Below are positions 52,634-60,691 of a stretch of DNA of 64,000 bases, piece by piece. The stretch is from contig NZ_LWKZ01000007.1 of the NCBI RefSeq assembly GCF_001905005.1, positions 22,816-86,815 on the forward strand, written 5' to 3'. The position numbers and the translations under genes were made by a program. The DNA is from Streptomyces sp. CB02923. Its GTDB lineage: Bacteria > Actinomycetota > Actinomycetes > Streptomycetales > Streptomycetaceae. The notes beneath the pieces are model-generated. The model did no database searches, had not been told where the DNA came from, and was given only the letters and a program-made list of their open reading frames with translations. Position 1 is the stretch's first letter, and each line of letters starts with the position of its first letter.

Positions 52634-53454
52634 TTCACTGCCCTCCGCGGCAACTCGGTCGCCAGCCAGCCCGGCACCCGGGAGGGGCCGTCCTTCGTGG
52701 GCTCTCCGACGGTGATCTGGTCGCCGATCACCGCCGCGCGGCTCAGCAGTGCCCCCACGTAGGCACGGCGCAGCGCGTCCGGGGAGTCGAAGCCGGGCTC
52801 GTCCACCAGCCACTCGTCCGGCACCGCGGCGGCGACCTCGGTCAGCAGCTCCTCGGTGACACGCGGCGCGAACTCGGCCGCCGCGGCTTCGACGTCCGGC
52901 CCGAACCCGGCCAGCACGTGGTCGGAGGCGTCGTACGGCTTGACCGCGGACTTCTCGGCGGTGGGCCAGTTGTGCTGCCAGATCATCGTGGCGCCGTGGT
53001 CGATCAGCCACAGCTCACCGTGCCAGACCAGCAGGTTGGGGTTACGCCACGAACGGTCCACGTTGTTGATCAGCGCGTCGAACCACACGACCCGGCCCGC
53101 CTCACGCGCGGACACCTCGAACGCGAGCGGATCGAACCCGAGGGACCCCGGCAGATAGTCCATCCCCAGGTTCAGACCGCCACTGGCCTTCAGCAGCTCC
53201 TGCACCTCCTGATCGGGCTCGCTCAGCCCGATCACCGGATCCAGCTGCATCCGCACCAGCTCCGGCACCCGCAGCCCGAGCCGACGCCCCAGCTCCCCGC
53301 AGACGACCTCGGCGACCAGGGTCTTGCGCCCCTGCCCCGCCCCGGTGAACTTCATGACGTACGTACCGAAATCGTCGGCCTCGACGATCCCCGGAAGCGA
53401 CCCTCCCTCACGCAAGGGCGTGACGTAGCGGGTCGCGGTGACTTCGGACAACAT
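52630..53454 (-). CDS. HipA-like kinase-fold protein
   Basis: A 274-residue protein with the HipA/PI3K-like kinase fold but without the N-terminal HipA subdomain. Y-V-M-K-F (K35) fits the ATP-binding lysine. W-F-D-A-L-I-N-N-V-D-R-S-W-R-N-P-N carries the catalytic D/N/R loop, and L-I-D-H-G holds the metal-binding Asp (D152). HipA proper phosphorylates glutamyl-tRNA synthetase and is neutralised by the HTH protein HipB. No HipB is present here, and the partner is DUF3037. It is the gene next to the integrase, so it may be the chromosomal neighbour of the insertion site. Confidence 0.8.
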   Translation of the reverse strand: MLSEVTATRYVTPLREGGSLPGIVEADDFGTYVMKFTGAGQGRKTLVAEVVCGELGRRLGLRVPELVRMQLDPVIGLSEPDQEVQELLKASGGLNLGMDYLPGSLGFDPLAFEVSAREAGRVVWFDALINNVDRSWRNPNLLVWHGELWLIDHGATMIWQHNWPTAEKSAVKPYDASDHVLAGFGPDVEAAAAEFAPRVTEELLTEVAAAVPDEWLVDEPGFDSPDALRRAYVGALLSRAAVIGDQITVGEPTKDGPSRVPGWLATELPRRAVK

Positions 53455-53517
53455 GCGGATCAGGCTACTTCCTGGGGGTCGTCGCAGGTCAGCGCCGTGC
53501 GGTCAATTCGGTCCGGC

Positions 53518-53538
53518 TATATCGATGCAAGTATATCG
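53518..53538. repeat. Direct repeat TATATCG with 14-bp period
   Basis: TATATCG occurs at 53518-53524 and 53532-53538 in an otherwise GC-rich setting. It lies between the HipA-like start and the integrase end, where either a promoter operator or integrase arm sites would be expected. No matching copy was found at the other end of the island. Confidence 0.35.
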
Positions 53539-53620
53539 GTACAACCGCATCGAATCTGCCCCGGCCACCATCTCCACCCGAGAGCCCCCTGGGAGGAGGC
53601 TGGGGAGAATTTGGGGAGTT

Positions 53621-54859
53621 TTAATCTTCAACCACAGGGTTCGCTGGATCCGCAAGCAGCCCGTCGATAGCCCGACGCCCGCGCCCCCCAGCCTCCGGCA
53701 TGAAATGAGCATAGTTACGGAGCGTGACAACCGAGGAGGAGTGACCCAGCCACCTCGCCAGGGTCACCACCGACTCGCCAGCCTCAAGGACCACCGACGC
53801 GTAGGTGTGCCTCAGCACATGGAAGCCGTCGCGGTGCGCAGCCTTCCACTGCCACGGCTTCGCACCCGTCGGCTGCGGCGGGATGACCCCGATGCGAGCC
53901 AACGCGGGTTTCCACACATAAGTGTTGTACGTGTTCACCGCGACGGCGTTGCCGAACCTGGTCGTGAGCAGCAGCAAGACCTTCGTCGTCGGCTTGCCGG
54001 GCTCGCCCCACGGCAGCTCCACCTCCACCGCTGGGTACTCCTCGGAATGCTTCCTCAGCTCGTGGGCGACGGAGGCAGGCATATCCGCCACGCGCGTCTT
54101 ACCGCCTTTCGGGAGAGTGAAGTAAAGACGCCCGCAAAACGACTTAACTTGCCTCCTCACATAGAGGACGCCCTTTTCATAGTCGATGTCATCTGGGCTC
54201 AGCCCGAATGCTTCTCCTTGCCGCAGACCACATCCCACACCCAGGACTACCGTTATCCGGTAGCGGCCATTTATGCTGTCCCGCATCTGGCGAGCCGTAA
54301 CCAGAGGCCACGCTTCATGCCTTACATCGTCACCCTTGGGCCACCGAACCGACTTTGCCCGCATGGGATTGCGAGTCAACCGCTTGTCATCTATGGCCGT
54401 CTCGAAGATGTTGGACAGAGCTCCGAGGATTGCTCGTGCGTACTGCGGCGAGCAGGTTTTCTCCAGATCCGAGATGTAGGCACGAAGTCGTGCAGCGCTT
54501 ACGTCCCTCAGCGGGACTTGGCCCAGGTATGGAAGGACATGGAGCAGCACCTTCCTGCTCTGGTTCTGCCGGGTCTTGACGGAGCCGGTCATATCGGGGA
54601 ACCAGAAGCGCTGTACGTAGTCCTCAAGAAAAATCGATCCATCACGGGGGTCGACGAAATCCCCTCGCTCTTGATCGGTACTGGACCGCCGAAGCCACGC
54701 CTTCGCGTCCTCCAGCGTTTCGAACGACCTGTCCCGCACTCCCGGAATCCCCGAGACCCTGTAGCGGGATCCCTTGCCGTAACGGCTGGCGCGCTCCCTC
54801 TTACCGGTGACAGGGTCCTTCTTTTTCTTGATCCAGCGGTCTTCTATGTACCCAGCCAA
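53621..54859 (-). CDS. int: Tyrosine site-specific integrase
   Basis: A 412-residue phage/ICE-type recombinase that joins element and host attachment sites. An N-terminal arm-binding region (R-Y-R-V-S-G-I-P-G-V-R-D-R-S-F) is followed by a SAM-like core-binding domain (about 75-160) and the catalytic domain. Catalytic residues are R213 in G-L-R-Q-G-E, H347 and R350 in H-V-L-R-H, H373 in L-G-H-S-S, and nucleophile Y383 in T-L-R-N-Y-A-H. All are present, so the enzyme may be active. Attachment sites usually lie just beyond the 3' end, here 53460-53620, but no tRNA gene is visible there. Confidence 0.92.
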   Translation of the reverse strand: MAGYIEDRWIKKKKDPVTGKRERASRYGKGSRYRVSGIPGVRDRSFETLEDAKAWLRRSSTDQERGDFVDPRDGSIFLEDYVQRFWFPDMTGSVKTRQNQSRKVLLHVLPYLGQVPLRDVSAARLRAYISDLEKTCSPQYARAILGALSNIFETAIDDKRLTRNPMRAKSVRWPKGDDVRHEAWPLVTARQMRDSINGRYRITVVLGVGCGLRQGEAFGLSPDDIDYEKGVLYVRRQVKSFCGRLYFTLPKGGKTRVADMPASVAHELRKHSEEYPAVEVELPWGEPGKPTTKVLLLLTTRFGNAVAVNTYNTYVWKPALARIGVIPPQPTGAKPWQWKAAHRDGFHVLRHTYASVVLEAGESVVTLARWLGHSSSVVTLRNYAHFMPEAGGRGRRAIDGLLADPANPVVED

Positions 54860-54904
54860 AAAAACTTTCCTCGATACAATCGGCGAACAGGCGTCGTCGG
54901 TCCG

Positions 54905-55312
54905 TCAGGTTCTGGTTGTACGACTGGGACGCAGCGTCGGAGCCGCGTCCACGGGGTTCAGGGACGTGTTGGAGCGCGAGTCGGCCAGCTCCTGCTCTCG
55001 AACCCAGGCATCAAGTGCTTCCAGCCGATACATCACACGGCCACCGGCGCCCATACGAAAACTCGGCGGTCCTTGCCGACGGTGCCGCCACACATAGAGC
55101 GTGTTCGGCGAGAGACCGAGATACTCAGCCGCTTCCTTCAGGTTCAGGAACGCTCTCTGGACAGCACCCGTCGGGCCGAGGGCGGAAACGGCAACAGATG
55201 CGGACGACAGTGAGTTTGCAGTCAAAGGAGGTCTTTCGGAGGTTAGAAGGAGAGCGGGCAGCGAAGCCGAAGTCCCTGAACTCGGCGTTGTTCGCGCCTG
55301 GCCTGGCTCCAT
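54905..55312 (-). CDS. Excisionase-like helix-turn-helix protein
   Basis: The conserved part, L-N-L-K-E-A-A-E-Y-L-G-L-S-P-N-T-L-Y-V-W-R, then P-P-S-F-R-M and R-V-M-Y-R-L-E-A-L-D-A-W-V, is a MerR-like HTH_17 excisionase domain of about 55 residues. It pairs with the integrase, from which it is separated by 45 bp, to direct excision. The first 50 or so residues are unlike a domain and lack a ribosome site, so the true start may lie further in; no ATG exists there. Confidence 0.75.
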   Translation of the reverse strand: MEPGQARTTPSSGTSASLPALLLTSERPPLTANSLSSASVAVSALGPTGAVQRAFLNLKEAAEYLGLSPNTLYVWRHRRQGPPSFRMGAGGRVMYRLEALDAWVREQELADSRSNTSLNPVDAAPTLRPSRTTRT

Positions 55313-55923
55313 CGCTGAGCGGAGTCAGTTGCGGACCTCTCAAGTGTCTGGAACATCCCCGGTTTCCCTAACCGGGGATCGTCGACTATGTTGCGTTCCT
55401 TCCGCCCCGGGTGACGCCCTCACCCACCGCCAGCAGCGACATCCAGCAGGCTCTTTGAATGCCTGATGTCCGACCGTTCCTCGGCCAGCAGCCTGTCTTA
55501 CAGAGACGCTCTCCTCACATATCACCCGGTGAGCTATTGGCGAGCCCTGTTCCTCCGGGGGTGTTGTACGTTCACATAGCCCCGGAACAAGTTCCAGTCC
55601 TTTGCAGTTCTTTCTCGTCTGCCGTGGGCGAATAGATTGACCGGTAGCCCGCGCGAGGCGAGCGTGAAGCACGAAAGCCGCGCACCGGCACCGCATGACG
55701 GGCACGGCTATCGCAGCGGCATCGCCCCGGTTGAACACGCACACTCGAAGTCCGTCCGGCTCAGCCCACAGCGTGGGCCCCCGACGGGCGCTTCGGTCTT
55801 CGGCAGCGCGAGTCACGCCCGCACGTTGGCCACCGCCGCAGCGGGCCCGTACTCCCCCGCGCCCGTGGACTGCGTCACGGCATCGACTACCTGTCCGCCG
55901 TAAGTCGGTTCGCCAGACCACAG
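55313..55923. other. Island region without a recognised gene
   Basis: About 600 bp of lower GC between the excisionase-like gene and the CD-NTase gene. It holds a 10-bp-arm inverted repeat (55355-55379). A leftward open frame (55340-55921) has no ribosome site and no recognised domain. Confidence 0.4.
55355..55379. repeat. Perfect inverted repeat, 10-bp arms
   Basis: ATCCCCGGTT (55355-55364) pairs with AACCGGGGAT (55370-55379) around TCCCT. It lies 43 bp upstream of the excisionase-like start, where it could be an operator for element genes or a terminator for rightward transcription. Confidence 0.6.
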
Positions 55924-56826
55924 GTGTCGTACGCTCAGCGGCTCGTTGTGATTCGCAGGTGGAGGAACCCTCCAGGCCCCTCCGAGCAGGACCGGCTGAA
56001 GCGGGCCGAGCGTATGGTGAAGGACGCGGTCGACCGTCACCAGCCGTTCCAGGGCCTCGACATCACGGTCGCGTCCAAGGGCTCCTATCCCAACAAAACC
56101 AACGTCCGCGGCGACAGCGACGTGGACATCATGGTGAAGCTCAACAAGCCCTTCCACACCGACGGCTTGGAGTCATGGTGGTTCGGACAACGAACTCAGC
56201 ACACTGGGCCGTGGACGGCTGCCCTGCTCCGCGAGGAAGTCCACGCCGCCCTCTCCAATCACTTCGGGTGGGTGGACGCGGACCACAACATCGCCTTCTA
56301 CGTCCCAGAAGTATCCGGCAGCCGTCCCAGCATCGACGTCGTGCCGTGTTTCAAGTGGGTGAAGTACGACATCACTGCGCCCGAGGGCGAGTATGTGGGA
56401 AGCGTCGTCTACGGACGTGACGGCAAGCGGGTCATCAACTGGCCCGAACTCCAACTGGCCAACGGCTGCACGAAGAACACCGACACCAAGCAGCGGTACA
56501 AGTTCGTGGTGCGGGTCTTGAAGAACGCGGAGAACGACCTCGCGTCCCAGGGCGTAATCGAAGCCGCGCCGTCGTATCTCTCCGAGTTCCTGATCTACAA
56601 CGTCCCCGACCACGTCCTGCTCGCCGGCGACTTCGACGACGCGGTCCGCCTAAGCCTGCAGGAGGTCTACCGGCAGCTCACCGCTGTTTTTCTCGGCCCT
56701 CAGCTCATGGTGGAACCGAACGAAATCAAGAGAGTCTTCGGCGAAGGCCAGAAGTGGGACGAGAAGCAGGCGCGCGAGCTGATCGAGGGCGCCTGGCACT
56801 ACCTCGGTTACGCAGACCGACAGTGA
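55924..56826 (+). CDS. CD-NTase (SMODS nucleotidyltransferase), CBASS signal synthase
   Basis: A 300-residue member of the cGAS/DncV-like nucleotidyltransferases. These make cyclic oligonucleotide signals on phage infection in CBASS defence. The active site is G53-S54 in K-G-S-Y-P-N-K-T-N-V-R, followed by D66 and D68 in D-S-D-V-D-I-M-V. The third acidic residue is D138 in P-S-I-D-V-V-P. All metal and nucleotide ligands are kept, so synthesis looks possible. Helices at the C-terminus match the second NTase domain. The GTG at 55924 lacks a clear ribosome site. Its stop overlaps the effector start (GTGA), the usual two-gene layout of type I CBASS. No Cap2/Cap3 genes are present. Confidence 0.85.
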   Translation: MSYAQRLVVIRRWRNPPGPSEQDRLKRAERMVKDAVDRHQPFQGLDITVASKGSYPNKTNVRGDSDVDIMVKLNKPFHTDGLESWWFGQRTQHTGPWTAALLREEVHAALSNHFGWVDADHNIAFYVPEVSGSRPSIDVVPCFKWVKYDITAPEGEYVGSVVYGRDGKRVINWPELQLANGCTKNTDTKQRYKFVVRVLKNAENDLASQGVIEAAPSYLSEFLIYNVPDHVLLAGDFDDAVRLSLQEVYRQLTAVFLGPQLMVEPNEIKRVFGEGQKWDEKQARELIEGAWHYLGYADRQ

Positions 56827-57340
56827 ACTCGGCCACTACCCTCCGCTCCGGCGCCACCATCGCCGCCACCCTCTACTCGGTCATCCTGGTCGGCCTGGGC
56901 CTCTACCCCTCGCAGTTCCGGTACGTGTTCGCTTACATTCCGGCCACTGTCGGACACGGCGTGGTGGTCTTCGACAAGTGGGCCTGGCGCTGGCCCGTCA
57001 TCCACCGCCTCACCGGTCGGCCCTCGGTCACCGGCACCTGGCGCGTGGTGCTGTTCCCGAGCCCGGTCAGTCGCATCCCCGAAGGGGGAACCGGGGACCG
57101 ATCACCGCCTACATGACGATCGAGCAGACCTTCTGGAGCCTGCACGCCGCGCTCCGCACCAAGGAGAGCACCTCCCGTTCGAGCAACGCCACCGTCGGCT
57201 CCCCCGAGAATTCCGGCACCGCCGAGATCGGGTTCCTGTACGACAACACACCTCGCGTGCAGCACAAGCACCGCAGCCCTCGACACGAAGGAGCCTGCCG
57301 CACCACCGTCACGGGTTTGACTCCCCGAACAACACAACTA

Positions 57341-57363
57341 GGGCCTGTGCGGAGTCGTGATCA
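57341..57363. repeat. Left terminal inverted repeat
   Basis: It matches the right repeat at 22 of 23 positions, with T instead of C at position 18 of the repeat. It abuts the truncated effector sequence. Confidence 0.9.
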
Positions 57364-57474
57364 CGCTGTGGCTCGACACCGATCGGGGCGCCTGACGGAG
57401 GTGCCGTGCGCTGGGCAGCGGCCGGGCTTCGCCGTCGTCCGACGGCCTATGGAGCAGCGGGCGGTGGAAGTAGT

Positions 57475-57687
57475 GCGCAGGTTCGGGATCAGTCCGGCGC
57501 GCAGGAGCGAGGACTCACCGCTGCCAGACGGGCCGGCCAGCACCGGCAAGGGCCTCTCGCGCACCATGACCATCAGCTGCTGGATGAGGCCGTCTCGGCC
57601 GAAAAAGCGGTCTTGGTCACCTGTTTCGTAGCGCGCCAGCCCCGGATACGGCGCCTGGTCGGCGGTGTTTCGGACCATCACGGTGAC
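57475..57687 (-). pseudogene. Fragment of an nSTAND NTPase domain
   Basis: A leftward stretch of about 70 codons encodes P-Y-P-G-L-A-R-Y-E-T, F-F-G-R-D-G-L, then V-L-A-G-P-S-G-S-G-E-S-S-L-L-R-A-G-L. This is the start of an nSTAND/WD40-type signalling NTPase. The Walker A lysine is replaced by Glu, and the rest of the domain is absent. It is passenger debris within the element. Confidence 0.65.
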
Positions 57688-57795
57688 GGAATAAAAGGGC
57701 GCGTAATCTTCCCGCCGTGCGACCGTGATGCTTCGATACCTGATAGCGGCTGGGCGAAGCCGTGCAGGAGTGACGACGCTCCGAAGGAGGACCGC

Positions 57796-59325
57796 GTGCC
57801 GGGATTCGACTTCGTCATCGTGGGCGCGGGGACGGCCGGCTGTGTGCTGGCGGCGAGGCTGTCGCAGGACGTGAACACTCATGTCCTGCTGATCGAGGCG
57901 GGTGGCTCAAAGGTGCTGCCCGCGCAGACCTCGCCTCCCGCATGGCCGACCCTGCTCCAGACCCCCGCGAACTGGGGAGACTTTACCGTCGAGCAGTCGG
58001 CCACCGGCACCTCCATACGACTGCCGCGAGGGCGCGGGCTCGGCGGATCCTCGGCGATCAACGGCATGGTCTTCGCCCGCGGCTACCACTGCGGCTACGA
58101 CCGGTGGCCCAGCCAGGGCGCCAAGGGCTGGGGCTTCGACGATCTGCTGCCGTACTTCCGGCGCAGTGAGACCGCGGTGGGCCGCGATCCGGCACTGCGC
58201 GGGATCGACGGCCCCCTGACCGTGGGACCCGCTGACCCGCCGCATCCGGTCATCGAAGCGTGCCTGGAAGCGGCCGCGGAGACGGGGTATGCCAGGGCCG
58301 CCGACATCAGCGGCGGCCTGGAGGAGGGCTTCGGACTGACGGACCTCAACATCGTCGACGGCAGGCGGCAGAGCGCCGCCGACGCCTACCTCGCGCCGGC
58401 CCTGGAGCGACCCAACCTGAGCGTCGTGACCAACGCCCTGGTGCGGCGGCTGCGCATCAGCAGCGGGCGCTGTGCCGGCGTGGAGTACCGCACCGGTACC
58501 GACGAGGTGACCGTCGACTGCGCGGGGGAAGTCGTCCTGACTGCCGGTGCCATCGGCTCCGCACAGCTGCTGCTCCTGTCGGGCATCGGCCCGCAGGCCC
58601 ATCTGGCCGACGTGGGTGTCCGGGCCGTCCTCGACCTGCCGGGCGTCGGCGCCCGGCTCCACGACCATCCGATCGTCAACGTCACGTCGAGCGCGGCCCG
58701 CCCGCTGCCGCCACGGCGCAACAACCACGGCGAAGCCATCGGTCTCCTACGCAGCGATCCCGCTGTCGAAGAGCCGGACCTCCAGGTCGTCTTCGTCGAC
58801 CTGCCTTCCCATCTGCCCTCGGCCAAGGACCCCGAGGACGGCTACACCATCGCTGTCTCCGCGATCCGCCCGTACAGCCGCGGCACGCTGCGGCTGGCAA
58901 GCGACGATCCCGGTGCGGCGCCGGTGCTCGATCCGGGTTTCTACACCGACGAGCGTGACCTGGCGGCGGTCGTCGCCGGTGTGCGGCTCGTCCGGGAGAT
59001 CGGCTCCGCCCCGGCGCTCGCGCCGTGGCGTGGCCGGGAGGTGGTTCCCGGGCCGGACGCGGACGACGACGATGCCGTGCGCGGGTTTGTGCGCCGGACC
59101 CTCACCTCGTACTGCCATCCGGTCGGCACCTGCCGGATGGGGGCCGATCCCCTCTCCGTCACCGGGCCCGACCTGCGGGTCCACGGCATCGACGGACTCC
59201 GCGTCGCCGACGCCTCGGTGTTCCCGTCCATTCCGTCGGCGAATACCGTCGCCACGGTGTACGCCGTGGCCGAACGAGCCGCGGACCTGCTGCGCGGCAC
59301 CGACTCCAGCAGGGCATCGTCATAA
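57796..59325 (+). CDS. GMC-family FAD oxidoreductase (passenger gene)
   Basis: A 509-residue flavoenzyme that oxidises an alcohol such as choline, a sugar or an aryl alcohol. V-I-V-G-A-G-T-A-G-C-V-L-A at 8-20 binds FAD. R-L-P-R-G-R-G-L-G-G-S-S-A-I-N-G is GMC signature 1. G-A-I-G-S-A-Q-L-L-L-L-S-G-I-G is signature 2. The catalytic base is H441 in S-Y-C-H-P-V-G-T-C-R-M-G, with a C-terminal N-T-V-A-T partner. GAAGGAGG lies five bases before the GTG at 57796. The gene is intact and lies inside the inverted-repeat-bounded element, head-on to the transposase. No betaine or related gene is adjacent. Confidence 0.88.
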   Translation: MPGFDFVIVGAGTAGCVLAARLSQDVNTHVLLIEAGGSKVLPAQTSPPAWPTLLQTPANWGDFTVEQSATGTSIRLPRGRGLGGSSAINGMVFARGYHCGYDRWPSQGAKGWGFDDLLPYFRRSETAVGRDPALRGIDGPLTVGPADPPHPVIEACLEAAAETGYARAADISGGLEEGFGLTDLNIVDGRRQSAADAYLAPALERPNLSVVTNALVRRLRISSGRCAGVEYRTGTDEVTVDCAGEVVLTAGAIGSAQLLLLSGIGPQAHLADVGVRAVLDLPGVGARLHDHPIVNVTSSAARPLPPRRNNHGEAIGLLRSDPAVEEPDLQVVFVDLPSHLPSAKDPEDGYTIAVSAIRPYSRGTLRLASDDPGAAPVLDPGFYTDERDLAAVVAGVRLVREIGSAPALAPWRGREVVPGPDADDDDAVRGFVRRTLTSYCHPVGTCRMGADPLSVTGPDLRVHGIDGLRVADASVFPSIPSANTVATVYAVAERAADLLRGTDSSRASS

Positions 59326-59434
59326 GCGTGCTGTCCACCCGGCCGACAAAGCGGTTCGCTGTCCCCCACCCGCACGAGCTGTCGCCGCACCGCCTGCCCG
59401 CCGCCGGACACCTTTCCAGGCGGAGTTCGGGTCT

Positions 59435-60363
59435 TCACGTGAGGCTGCGGAGCCAGATGATCGCGCCGCGGAGGTGCAGTGATGCGAGGTAGCTCTCGGG
59501 GGCCTTGTCGGAGCGGGTGGCGATACCGCGCCACACTTTGAGTTTGTCGATCAGGCGCTCGACCGTGTTGCGGTCCCGGTAGGGGCCGGCGTCGCAGGTG
59601 AGGGGTCGCCCGCCCCGGCGGCCCTTCTTGTTCCGGTTGGCCGCCTGGTCGGCCTTCTCCGGGATCACTGCCCTGATGCCGCGCCTGCCCAGGTGGGCCC
59701 TGTCGCCCCGGGAGGAGTACCCCTTGTCGCCGGTGACCGCGTCGGGCCGGGTGCGCGGCCGGCCCACCGGGCCGCACACCTTGATGGCCCGCAGGACGGA
59801 GATGAACTGTGGGCTGTCGGCGGCCTGCCCGGGGGTAAGCACGAAGGACAGCGGACGGCAGCGCCGTTCGGCCGCCAGGTGCACCTTGCTGGTCAGCCCG
59901 CCCCGCGAGCGCCCCAGGGCGGCGGCCTTCAGCCGAGCGCGGCGCCGGCGGCGAACCCGACGCCGCGCGGCACGGGCGGGGTCAGCCGCGTCAGCCTCCT
60001 CCAGGGCGGCCAGCACCTCCTCACCCACCCGCGCGCCGCCGCGTCGTGATGTGCACGGGCAGTCGTGGAGTCCACGCTGACCAGCGACAGGTCGACCTGT
60101 CCGCGCCGCGCGGCCTCGGCGATCAGCACCTCCATCAGGGCCTGGAACACCCCGGCATCGCGCCACTGACGAAACCGGCCGTAGATCGTGGACCAGGCTC
60201 CGAACTCCTCTGGAACCTCCCGCCACTGGCTCCCAGTACGGAACCGCCGGGCCGCGCCCGCAAGCTGGCCCCGCAGCCGGTACGGATACGGCCCGTACTC
60301 GCCTATCGGCAGCAACGGCTCCACCAACGCCCAGTCATCATCGCTCAGTTCGCGTCTCGCCAC
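59435..60363 (-). CDS. IS5-family transposase in two overlapping frames
   Basis: Frame 1 starts at the ATG at 60363 and runs to 59929. It encodes the DUF4096-type N-terminus R-R-E-L-S-D-D-D-W-A-L-V-E-P-L-L-P and the first catalytic Asp in V-S-V-D-S-T-T-A-R-A-H. Frame 2, open from 60226 to 59435, encodes L-G-R-S-R-G-G-L-T-S-K-V-H, the second Asp in T-G-D-K-G-Y and the Glu in D-R-N-T-V-E-R-L-I-D-K-L-K. IS5-group (IS427-like) transposases are made by programmed frameshifting between such frames. Similarity passes from one to the other near 60030. The complete DDE set suggests it may be functional. Confidence 0.85.
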
Positions 60364-60384
60364 ACGAATGTTCTATCGACACGC

Positions 60385-60407
60385 TGATCGCGACTCCGCA
60401 CAGGCCC
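60385..60407. repeat. Right terminal inverted repeat
   Basis: Complementary to the left repeat with one mismatch. It ends directly against the last fragment of the effector gene. Confidence 0.9.
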
Positions 60408-60691
60408 TACTACACCAGCCGATTCACCGCCGGCGACATGGACTTCACTCTGCTCGACGGCTCCACCAGCTACGGCACCTACTCAGAAGCCCAAGCCATC
60501 GATCCCGAGCACACCAGCAGCTGACCATGGCCAGCGGCAACAGACATTGGGGTGCGCCCCTTCGGCCCCGCAGAAGCCGCACGGTGACGCTCGTTCCCAT
60601 CGAGAGACCCGAGGCATACGCGGCGGACGGCGCGGAACGCTCCGCCCGCGCGAGCCTCGCCCGGCCGATCGGCGACCCGCGCGATGACTGA

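Larger units (their letters stand above)
57341..60407. mobile_element. 3,067-bp IS5-type element with passenger GMC oxidoreductase
   Basis: The element is bounded by 23-bp inverted repeats (57341-57363 and 60385-60407) that begin GGGCCTGTGCGGAGTCG and differ at one base. A possible TA target duplication flanks it (57339-57340 and 60408-60409). The right third is an IS5-type transposase gene whose start is 44 bp from the right end. No internal copy of the repeat was found to the left of the transposase. About 2 kb of passenger DNA therefore lies between it and the left repeat, comprising the GMC gene and an nSTAND fragment. Simple IS5 elements are 0.8-1.3 kb. Confidence 0.75.
56823..60524 (+). 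pseudogene. Cap15-like CBASS effector (2TM + beta-barrel), frameshifted and split by an insertion
   Basis: The GTG at 56823 overlaps the CD-NTase stop. Residues 4-27 and 31-52 form two membrane helices, followed by the V-T-G-T-W start of the S-2TM beta-barrel. An extra G in the G5 tract 57084-57088 shifts the frame and ends the product at 57116 after 97 residues. The barrel continues in the next frame: P-I-T-A-Y-M-T-I-E-Q-T-F-W-S-L-H, then E-S-T-S-R-S-S, then H-R-S-P-R-H-E-G-A. That frame is cut at 57340 by the 3,067-bp element. The remaining C-terminus (Y-Y-T-S-R-F-T-A-G-D-M-D-F-T-L to the stop) is at 60408-60524. Joining the two sides does not restore the frame, so a few bases were also lost or gained. 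Intact homologues kill the infected cell by damaging the inner membrane. Confidence 0.75.

Noticed and set aside
53455..53620. A tRNA-derived attachment site next to the integrase
   Set aside because: No cloverleaf or T-arm GGTTCGA-type sequence with pairing partners was seen, and no matching repeat was found on the right side.
53438..55213. A rightward open frame of about 590 codons opposite the integrase
   Set aside because: The integrase on the opposite strand has a complete catalytic set, while this frame has no recognisable domain.
55340..55921. Leftward open frame of 193 codons in the island
   Set aside because: No ribosome site, no recognised domain, and an Arg-rich composition; left as possible but unsupported.
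59326..59440. A second copy of the terminal inverted repeat left of the transposase
   Set aside because: Only a loose CAGGCGGAGTTCGG resemblance exists near 59417; it is too poor to define an IS end.
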